Positions 18,261-24,292 of a stretch of 36,432 bases of DNA are shown here, in pieces. The DNA is from Desulfamplus sp. (lineage in GTDB: Bacteria > Desulfobacterota > Desulfobacteria > Desulfobacterales > Desulfobacteraceae). Under the pieces are notes generated by a model. That model did no database searches. It was not told the origin of the DNA and worked only from the letters and a program-made list of their open reading frames with translations. The stretch lies in assembly GCA_015231465.1 (NCBI GenBank), contig JADGBO010000005.1, positions 1 through 36,432 on the forward strand, written 5' to 3'. The translations under genes and the position numbers were made by a program. Within the stretch, counting starts at the first letter, position 1. Each line of letters opens with the position of its first letter.

Positions 18261-19391
18261 TCAGACAATTGTACTCTCTGCAATCAAATCATGAATAAAG
18301 GGACGAAAATGTTTTATTTTCACATTATCTCTGCCGAGATGAACCCGATTGGTCATAAGTATGGCAATCAGATCATTTTCGGGGTCAAGCCAGAAAGAAG
18401 TGCCGGTAAACCCAAGGTGGCCGATACTTGAGGATGACAAGTAGCGGCCCGATGACGATCCGGAAGGAGATGGAGTGTCAAATCCGGCAACCATCCCACC
18501 ACTCTCCCCTTTGGTAACAAAGTCCAGAAGTGTCCTTTTACTTATTGGAAAAGAGAAGTCATACCTGTCGGACATGACAGAGAGCAGGATATTGAGAATT
18601 TTCCATACACCACAGGCTGTGCCGAAAAGACCTGCATGTCCCTCCACTCCCCCTGCTACCCATGCGTTATCGTCATGAACCTCTCCACATAATATTTTTT
18701 TTCTCCATGGGCATATTTCCGTGGCAACAAAACTTTTTTTCCCGGCTCCGTTGCCTGCTGCAAAAAAGTGTTCATCCCGGTCCGGGACAATTCCAGAGTC
18801 ATTGAGATCGACAAAAAACAGATCCTGAATATTTAAAGGAAGATATAATGCTTTATATAGATTGATATCAAGTCTATTTTTTGTAACATCCTCAATAACC
18901 CAGCAGAGAAGAATATATCCAAGATCACTGTAAATCTCATCGGAACCAGGCATGGATAGCAAAGGCTCTTCAATGACCAACTTTCTTAGAAGTCTTCTGT
19001 TTTCCCGGGAAGGAACAGGAGATAAGCCTTGATAAAAAGGACGATGGGCAGGAAGTCCCGATCTGTGACGGAGAAGCTGATCAATGGTAATGGAAGATTT
19101 ATACCTGCACCGTACATCATGTAAAATATCTCCAAGCCTCGTATCAAGGGAGAGAATACCCCTCTCGACCAGAACCATAACTATCAAAGCCGTTGCCAGT
19201 GGTTTAGTCAAAGATGCCAGATCAAAAATAGAGTCTGTAGAAACTTTATTTCCGCTAAAAATATCTGAAACACCAAAAGGCAGGTGGAACACAATTTCAC
19301 CCCTGTGAGCAACGAGAAGAACAGCTCCCGGAAACACACCGTTCAGCACTGCACCATTCATGGCATCTATGATAGAAGACTCATTTTTCAA
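18261..19391 (-). CDS. Serine hydrolase of the beta-lactamase/class C PBP family
   Basis: Predicted serine hydrolase with the penicillin-binding-like fold: nucleophile motif SLTK (60-63), second motif YSD (154-156, where YxN is usual) and third motif HLGFTGT (325-331). The N-terminal GVFPGAVLLVAHRGEIV is typical of the CubicO/esterase-beta-lactamase group. No clear signal peptide is seen, so it is probably cytoplasmic. Directly downstream of an LD-carboxypeptidase gene, it plausibly acts on muropeptides in wall recycling; the substrate is inferred from context. The start appears to be TTG at 19391 with GGGG about 8 nt upstream; an ATG at 19361 would remove part of the first helix. The start region is duplicated just upstream (19413-19478). 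Confidence 0.85.
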   Translation of the reverse strand: MKNESSIIDAMNGAVLNGVFPGAVLLVAHRGEIVFHLPFGVSDIFSGNKVSTDSIFDLASLTKPLATALIVMVLVERGILSLDTRLGDILHDVRCRYKSSITIDQLLRHRSGLPAHRPFYQGLSPVPSRENRRLLRKLVIEEPLLSMPGSDEIYSDLGYILLCWVIEDVTKNRLDINLYKALYLPLNIQDLFFVDLNDSGIVPDRDEHFFAAGNGAGKKSFVATEICPWRKKILCGEVHDDNAWVAGGVEGHAGLFGTACGVWKILNILLSVMSDRYDFSFPISKRTLLDFVTKGESGGMVAGFDTPSPSGSSSGRYLSSSSIGHLGFTGTSFWLDPENDLIAILMTNRVHLGRDNVKIKHFRPFIHDLIAESTIV

Positions 19392-19478
19392 AATGCTACC
19401 CCATCCGCTTATCGTTCATCACTGCACCATTAATGGCATCTATGATAGATGACTCATTTTTCAAAATGCTGCCCCATC
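19340..19478. repeat. 73-bp-period duplication across the ldcA stop and hydrolase start
   Basis: Two units, 19340-19405 and 19413-19478, match at 62 of 66 positions. The distal unit covers the last codons and TGA of ldcA; the proximal unit covers the TTG start of the hydrolase. Each contains the overlap TTTTGAAAAATGAG, in which the hydrolase start (TTG) and the ldcA stop (TGA) are interlocked. In the distal unit the hydrolase frame runs about 23 codons and stops at TAG. Confidence 0.93.
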
Positions 19479-20434
19479 GGGTCATATTCCCGGGGGAGCC
19501 ATGTCAGTTTTTTTTCTTCTGTATCCATTAAAACAACAGCACCTAAACGCATTGTGTGATTTACCGGACCATGTCCTGCCGGAAAACCTGTCATAACTGG
19601 AATATGGGGAAATTCAAAAATATCGAGAAGTATTTCATGTATAAGATACTCATTGCCGCAATTTTCAAAGGAACCGGCGACAACACCCGAAATCCCATCG
19701 AGAACACCGGCAAGTTTCATATGGGAGAGCATTCTGTCGATTTTATAGGGAGGCTCTCCCACATCTTCAATAAAGAGAATCGAATTTCTAAAATCGGGCT
19801 GAAAGGCCGTTCCCGTCAAATGGCATAGTGTTGCAAGATTACCCCCTGCCAGAAATCCAACGGCCTTCCCCGGCCTCAAAACCGTCCCCGACGGGGCGGT
19901 AATTTCATGGCACTGGAAAAAACAAGTTTCAGTCTCACAGCAGGAAGCAGCCATGGGAATTGATGTCAACTGCCCATACATTGAATGCAGGGTCTCAGCC
20001 GAAGCACGGGCAAGGGATGTTACAACAGGACCATGAAAAACCTGAAGAGAAGATCGTGCAGACATGGCACAAAGAAGTGCGGTTATGTCACTGAATCCCA
20101 CAAAGGGCTTGGGATTGAGTGCGATGAGATCGTAATCAAGCAGACCCAGCAACCTCAATGAACCAAAGCCCCCCCTGGCACAAAGGATTCCCTTGACCGA
20201 AGGATTGTCGAAAAGAGTATGGATAATTTGGGCCCTCAAGATATCATTGCCGGCAAGGTATCTTTTTTTTTCATATATTTCAGGGGGAATGAGCAACTTG
20301 AAGCCCATATCTTCAAGGCAATTGGCTCCCTGAATGAAAATATCCCTGTCAAAGGCTCCGGACGGGGCACAAATTCCAAGGGTATCACCTTTTTTCAGGG
20401 GTTGATGTTCCCTATATTTTTTAAATCTCTTCAT
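19454..20434 (-). CDS. ldcA: LD-carboxypeptidase (peptidase S66)
   Basis: Cytoplasmic S66 serine peptidase that removes the terminal D-Ala from murein tetrapeptides during peptidoglycan recycling. The product has GDTLGICAPSGAF near the start, ARGGFGSLRLL, the nucleophile in GFSDITAL (Ser115), FIEDVGEPPYKIDRML (Glu223) and GFPAGHGP (His288), giving the Ser-Glu-His triad. The open frame continues upstream to ATG 20458 and TTG 20464, but none has a good Shine-Dalgarno; ATG 20434 gives the usual short lead before GDTLG and 326 residues. The tRNA promoter on the opposite strand lies just upstream of this start. It ends inside the duplicated junction with the hydrolase. Confidence 0.92.
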   Translation of the reverse strand: MKRFKKYREHQPLKKGDTLGICAPSGAFDRDIFIQGANCLEDMGFKLLIPPEIYEKKRYLAGNDILRAQIIHTLFDNPSVKGILCARGGFGSLRLLGLLDYDLIALNPKPFVGFSDITALLCAMSARSSLQVFHGPVVTSLARASAETLHSMYGQLTSIPMAASCCETETCFFQCHEITAPSGTVLRPGKAVGFLAGGNLATLCHLTGTAFQPDFRNSILFIEDVGEPPYKIDRMLSHMKLAGVLDGISGVVAGSFENCGNEYLIHEILLDIFEFPHIPVMTGFPAGHGPVNHTMRLGAVVLMDTEEKKLTWLPREYDPMGQHFEK

Positions 20435-20451
20435 AAAATCATACAACCTGC

Positions 20452-20480
20452 TTGACATACACAATAGTGTCTGCTAAATA
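20452..20480 (+). promoter_or_regulatory. Promoter of tRNA-Pro
   Basis: TTGACA (20452-20457), a 17-nt spacer and TAAATA (20475-20480) precede the tRNA by 17 nt. The -35 is perfect and the -10 is weak. The element is divergent from ldcA and overlaps its possible upstream starts. Confidence 0.6.
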
Positions 20481-20497
20481 GAGAATCATTAAATTAA

Positions 20498-20574
20498 CGG
20501 GGCGTGGCGCAGTCTGGTAGCGCACTTGTCTGGGGGACAAGTGGTCGCTGGTTCAAATCCAGTCGCTCCGACCA
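20498..20574 (+). tRNA. tRNA-Pro (anticodon GGG)
   Basis: A full cloverleaf can be drawn: acceptor stem CGGGGCG/CGCTCCG with one G-U pair, D arm GCGC/GCGC, anticodon arm CTTGT-CTGGGGG-ACAAG with anticodon GGG at 20532-20534, and T arm GCTGG-TTCAAAT-CCAGT. The discriminator base A and an encoded CCA end follow. It is the only plus-strand gene in the window. Confidence 0.97.
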
Positions 20575-20580
20575 ATAGAC

Positions 20581-20620
20581 AAGGGTTTACAGCGGTTTAC
20601 TGTAAACCCTTTTTTCTTTT
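20581..20620 (+). terminator. Intrinsic terminator of tRNA-Pro
   Basis: A perfect 12-bp stem, AAGGGTTTACAG/CTGTAAACCCTT, with a 7-nt loop, followed by TTTTTCTTTT. It begins 7 nt after the tRNA CCA end and points away from it. Confidence 0.92.
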
Positions 20621-20687
20621 AGTGCAGATATATTGCACAAAAACCGATGGCATACCGATAAACCAAGATTTAAAAAACCGGAAGTAT

Positions 20688-21461
20688 CTAAAATAGCTTA
20701 ACCGCACCTATGACCACAGCTGCCAAAGTCAAAGACAACCCAAAACTCCATTTCATAAAAAGATCGAGTCTCCTGTTGATCTCCTCGAAACGCTTATCAA
20801 CTTGCTCAAATTTTTTATCAATCTGACCAAACCGTTTGTCAACCTGCTCGAACCTCAAATGCATCTCTTCACGCTGGGATACAAACTGCTTGTCAAACTG
20901 TTCACGCTGGGATGACAACTGTTTGTCAACCTTCTCGAACCTCTGATGCATCTCTTCACGCTGGGATGACAACTGCTTGTCAACCTGCTCGAACCTCTGA
21001 TGCATCTCTTCACGCTGGGATACAAACTGCTTGTCAACCTGCTCGAACCTCTGATGCATCTCTTCACGCTGGGATGACAACTGCTTGTCAACCTGCTCGA
21101 ACCTCTGATGCATCTCTTCACGCTGGGATGCAAACTGTCTGTCAACCTGGTCACGCTGGGATAACAACTGCTTATCAAACTGTTCACGCTGGGATGACAA
21201 CTGCTTGTCAAACTGTTCACGCTGGGATACAAACTGCTTGTCAACCTGGTCGAAACGCCTGTCCATCTGCTTTAAAAACTGATGAAGAAGTTCACGCTGA
21301 TGTTTAAGCTCCTCCTCCACCCGGATGCTCCGCTCCCTAAGTTCTATCTCATAAACAACCGGAGGGCGGCCAAGGCTCATGTCAGTCAACCAGTGGATGA
21401 GATTCTCTTTTATAAAACTCGATATCTGATCAAAATCTTCCTGACACAATGAACTGCTCAT
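20688..21461 (-). CDS. Repetitive coiled-coil protein with C-terminal membrane anchor
   Basis: A 257-residue protein of unknown function. The N-terminal ~65 residues are unique (LIHWLTDMSLGRPPVVYEIE). They are followed by an array of hendecad and 18-residue units such as SQREEMHQRFEQVDKQLS, predicted to be one long helix, and a final membrane helix (about 238-256, WSFGLSLTLAAVVIGAVKLF). The layout recalls tail-anchored coiled-coil proteins of the DUF1640/CCDC90 and Borrelia Bdr kind; this is a resemblance of architecture, not proof of homology. The start has GAGGTG 8 nt upstream. It stands alone between the tRNA and the pilB-like gene (45 nt downstream of the latter's stop). Confidence 0.82.
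   Translation of the reverse strand: MSSSLCQEDFDQISSFIKENLIHWLTDMSLGRPPVVYEIELRERSIRVEEELKHQRELLHQFLKQMDRRFDQVDKQFVSQREQFDKQLSSQREQFDKQLLSQRDQVDRQFASQREEMHQRFEQVDKQLSSQREEMHQRFEQVDKQFVSQREEMHQRFEQVDKQLSSQREEMHQRFEKVDKQLSSQREQFDKQFVSQREEMHLRFEQVDKRFGQIDKKFEQVDKRFEEINRRLDLFMKWSFGLSLTLAAVVIGAVKLF
20868..21248. repeat. In-frame 33/54-bp tandem repeat array
   Basis: Units start with TTCACGCTGGGAT (plus-strand view) at 20868, 20901, 20955, 21009, 21063, 21117, about 21150, 21183 and 21216. The spacings are 33, 54, 54, 54, 54, 33, 33 and 33 bp, all multiples of 3. They encode 11- and 18-residue coiled-coil modules. Neighbouring 54-bp units are nearly identical, pointing to recent copying. Confidence 0.93.
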
Positions 21462-21506
21462 AATAAATTCACCTCATATTTTGAAATAGGAGTAGATTGA
21501 GATGGT

Positions 21507-23744
21507 TCAATTTTTTACCGCCGGTTTGAGTTTGCTGATAAGAAGCTTATTGGCATGATCCAGACGGTTGGCAAGCACACCGAACAGATGGGTGCCCACA
21601 TCCGGATAGTTCTCTATCACCTCAAGCAGTTTATCCCCGGGGAATCTTTTTACCTTGCAGTTGCCTTTGGATACAATGGATGCAGAACGGGACTCTCCTG
21701 TTATGGCCGCCATTTCACCAAAATACTCTCCCGGTTCTGTAATTTCAGCTATCTTCTTACCTCCTTTGACCACATAAAGCCCACCGCTGACAAGCTTGAA
21801 AAAATCCTTGTCATTGTTGCCTTCACGAATAATGACATCCTTATCCTGATAGTCTTCAACATCGGGATTTACAAGATATGCAGGAAGTGCCTCCTTGGTG
21901 ATTGTTGTTTTTTTAAGCACCTCATCCAGGGATGTAATCCCATCTCTGATCTTTTGAAGACCCGCATCCCTGAGGGTGACCATACCTTCCTGTACCGCTA
22001 TCTTTCTCAAATGATCCTCGGGAACATTTGCATTTATGGCTTTTCCAACCTCATCCGTCACCTCCATAAGCTCATAAAAACCCACCCTGCCCTTGTAACC
22101 GGTTCCATTACATTCGGCACACCCTTTAGGCCCCATTATCTTTAAATTTGGTATCTCATTTTTATCAAAACCATACATTTCAAGTTCGTTGGGATCATAA
22201 CCGCTCACCTCCTGTTTGCACAATGGACAAAGCCTTCGTCCGAGACGCTGGGAGAGTACCATGGTCACCGCCGATGCCAGCATATATGACGGAATGCCTA
22301 TGTCAATGAGCCTTCCTATGGTGGATGGGCAGTCGTTTGTATGGAGTGTGCTGAAGACAAGATGGCCGGTCATGGCGGCCTTTATGGCAATCTCCGCAGT
22401 TGTAATGTCCCGGATCTCGCCCACCATTATAATATCCGGATCCTGACGGAGAAAAGCTTTCAGGGCAGCGGAAAAGGTCATGCCCACTTTCTCGTTGACA
22501 GGCACCTGGTTGATGCCCCTGAAGTTGAACTCAATGGGATCCTCCGCCGTCAGGATTTTTGTATCGTCATTATTAAGTCGATTCAAAAGAGAGTAAAGGG
22601 TGGTGGTCTTACCGCTTCCGGTGGGGCCGGTTACGAGAAGCAGGCCATAGGGACGGTGAATACAGCGTTTTATTGACGCAAAGGTTTTTTGCTCAAATCC
22701 AAGCTTGGCCAAATCCACGTTCAGGGCACTCTGGTCAAGAATACGCATGACAATTCCTTCCCCCCAAAGGGTGGGAAGGCTTGATACACGAAAATCCACT
22801 GTTTTTCTCTTGCCGAGCCTTAACTTTATCCTGCCGTCCTGGGGAATCCTTCGTTCTGCAATATCAAGTTCCGCAAGAATTTTAAGCCTTGATATGACTG
22901 CATTTTTAATGGAGAGGGGGAGGTTCATGGCCTTAAAAAGGGAGCCGTCAAGACGATAACGCACCTGAAGGGATTTTTCAAAGGGCTCAATGTGAATATC
23001 GCTGATGCCATCGTTGATCGCCTTTGTCAAAATACCGTTTACAAGCTTTATGATGGGAGCATCCGATGCCATGAACCCTCCATCAAGATCCTTGACATCA
23101 CGGGTGTCCTGAACCTCAAGTTCATCGGCAGCTTCGGAGACAAGGGAACCGAAATCCTCAACCGAAGTTACGGGCTGTTCATCTTCGGCTTCTTCAAAAT
23201 GTAAAAAAGCCTTATATTCTTCATCGCTTAGTTTATAAAAATCCCTGTATGAATCTATAATATCCTTTTCCGTGGAGACGCATACCTTGAGGGACCTATC
23301 TGTCTTCAAAAGGGCTCTGACCTTATCCTGGAACTCGTCCACCGCATCGGTATCCGTAGGTTCGATCATTGTTACAACGATCTCATTATCCTTGATACCC
23401 AGGGGAAAGGCCATATACTCCTTGGCAGTGTCAAAGGGGATGGCTTTTATGAGCGACGAAACAGGTTTTATATCACCAATCTTGATAACCTCGTATCCAT
23501 AAAGCCTTCCCAGCACATTTACAATGGTTTCAGGATCAATATGTCCCATCTGCAGGAGAATGCTGCTGAGGCGGCCCCCGGATTTTTTCATCTGGTTCTG
23601 GGCTGCCTGAAGCTGAACACTCGTGATCTGCCCCTCCTTTGAGAGTATCTCACCTATTCTCAATTTACCCGCACCCGACTGATCCTTGATTGTAGCTTTT
23701 AAGGTACCCCCACGTTTAACCGGTTTGCCTGGAGCCGCCACCAT
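21507..23744 (-). CDS. PilB/GspE-type ATPase with C-terminal cyclic-nucleotide-binding domain
   Basis: Cytoplasmic hexameric ATPase of type IV pilus assembly or type II secretion. Residues about 28-83 look like an MshEN c-di-GMP-binding module: two helix-turn motifs (LRIGEILSKEGQITSVQLQ and RLSSILLQMGHIDPETIVNV) separated by a short spacer. The motor part has Walker A GPTGSGKT (373-380), Asp box EDPIEF (401-406), Walker B DPDIIMVGEIRD (435-446), His box STLHTN (465-470) and a zinc tetracysteine CPLC/CAEC (506-509, 542-545). Residues about 620-735 add a cNMP-binding fold with GEYFGEMA and RSAS in the phosphate-cassette position, absent from ordinary PilB. At 745 residues it is longer than the usual ~570. 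Start ATG with GGAGG 5 nt upstream. No other pilus gene is adjacent, so pilus versus secretion cannot be decided. Confidence 0.93.
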   Translation of the reverse strand: MVAAPGKPVKRGGTLKATIKDQSGAGKLRIGEILSKEGQITSVQLQAAQNQMKKSGGRLSSILLQMGHIDPETIVNVLGRLYGYEVIKIGDIKPVSSLIKAIPFDTAKEYMAFPLGIKDNEIVVTMIEPTDTDAVDEFQDKVRALLKTDRSLKVCVSTEKDIIDSYRDFYKLSDEEYKAFLHFEEAEDEQPVTSVEDFGSLVSEAADELEVQDTRDVKDLDGGFMASDAPIIKLVNGILTKAINDGISDIHIEPFEKSLQVRYRLDGSLFKAMNLPLSIKNAVISRLKILAELDIAERRIPQDGRIKLRLGKRKTVDFRVSSLPTLWGEGIVMRILDQSALNVDLAKLGFEQKTFASIKRCIHRPYGLLLVTGPTGSGKTTTLYSLLNRLNNDDTKILTAEDPIEFNFRGINQVPVNEKVGMTFSAALKAFLRQDPDIIMVGEIRDITTAEIAIKAAMTGHLVFSTLHTNDCPSTIGRLIDIGIPSYMLASAVTMVLSQRLGRRLCPLCKQEVSGYDPNELEMYGFDKNEIPNLKIMGPKGCAECNGTGYKGRVGFYELMEVTDEVGKAINANVPEDHLRKIAVQEGMVTLRDAGLQKIRDGITSLDEVLKKTTITKEALPAYLVNPDVEDYQDKDVIIREGNNDKDFFKLVSGGLYVVKGGKKIAEITEPGEYFGEMAAITGESRSASIVSKGNCKVKRFPGDKLLEVIENYPDVGTHLFGVLANRLDHANKLLISKLKPAVKN

Positions 23745-23849
23745 CTGTACCTCCGAATTTTCTAAACAATGTTTTAAATTAATGAAAATTTACTGCTGCA
23801 TATAACGACATGGCAGAGTAATCCGCCCCAACGAAAGCATTAAAAGGAA

Positions 23850-23900
23850 GGGCAAACCGATGTAGTTGCCCTCCTAAAGGGCAGACACACAGGCTTGCCC
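23850..23900. repeat. Two adjacent GGGCA/TGCCC palindromes
   Basis: GGGCAA-10 nt-TTGCCC (23850-23871) and GGGCA-12 nt-TGCCC (23879-23900), the latter followed by CTACAG. Both resemble the central hairpin of the 105-bp repeat family, without its conserved flanks. They lie upstream of the pilB-like gene. Confidence 0.6.
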
Positions 23901-23933
23901 CTACAGTTTTAAATAAAATATTTTCAAAACTGC

Positions 23934-24146
23934 TCATTTCCAAATATTGTCAAACAATTTCTTTCCGCCTCCAAATACCAGCATAAAACCGAGAAGATAA
24001 AAACAGAATTTTATTATACCGGTAGCATCTGAAAAGGCATCTATCCCCGCAATCCTGGGCATCACCTGGGGAATCCTGTAAAACACGCCCAAACCTGCCA
24101 TGACAAGTGCAGTACCCCATACAATTTGTAACTTTTTTTTATCCAT
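23934..24146 (-). CDS. Small two-helix membrane protein
   Basis: A 70-residue protein of unknown function with two hydrophobic segments (about 8-23 and 44-60) and a basic start (MDKKKLQ). The soluble part between them, RIPQVMPRIAGIDAFSDATG, has a conserved-looking amphipathic character. Translation signals are weak (GGA about 13 nt upstream). It is placed between the ABC-F gene and the pilB-like gene in the same direction. Codon pattern and clean helices support a real gene; no family is recognised. Confidence 0.65.
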   Translation of the reverse strand: MDKKKLQIVWGTALVMAGLGVFYRIPQVMPRIAGIDAFSDATGIIKFCFYLLGFMLVFGGGKKLFDNIWK

Positions 24147-24201
24147 AACACAATAATGTCCAATTTAGAGACAGTCCGACCTGAAATGAAAAAAATTAGT
24201 C

Positions 24202-24286
24202 TGAGCTGTTCATTAAGTTAAGTTAAGTTAAGTTAAGTTAAGTTAAGTTAAGTTAAGTTAAGTTAATTGCTTTAATTTCTTTGTCA
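24202..24286. repeat. Copy of the ABC-F gene end with a (AGTTA)10 array
   Basis: The gene-end sequence GAGCTGTTCATTAAGTTAATTGC...TTTCTTTGTCA at about 24300-24339 is repeated just downstream of the stop at 24203-24286. In the downstream copy one AGTTA has grown to ten perfect units (24216-24265, 50 bp). The ABC-F stop codon (24293-24295) lies between the two copies, so the array is non-coding. Confidence 0.95.
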
Positions 24287-24292
24287 CAGTGA

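Noticed and set aside
20868-21248. Regularly spaced repeats that could look like a CRISPR array
   Set aside because: Units are contiguous or differ only slightly with no unique spacers, all periods are multiples of 3, and they lie inside an open frame encoding a coiled coil.
21507-23744. Possible assembly chimera between pilB and a cNMP-binding protein gene
   Set aside because: The junction is one uninterrupted frame with a helical linker and similar base composition on both sides, so a genuine fusion is more likely.
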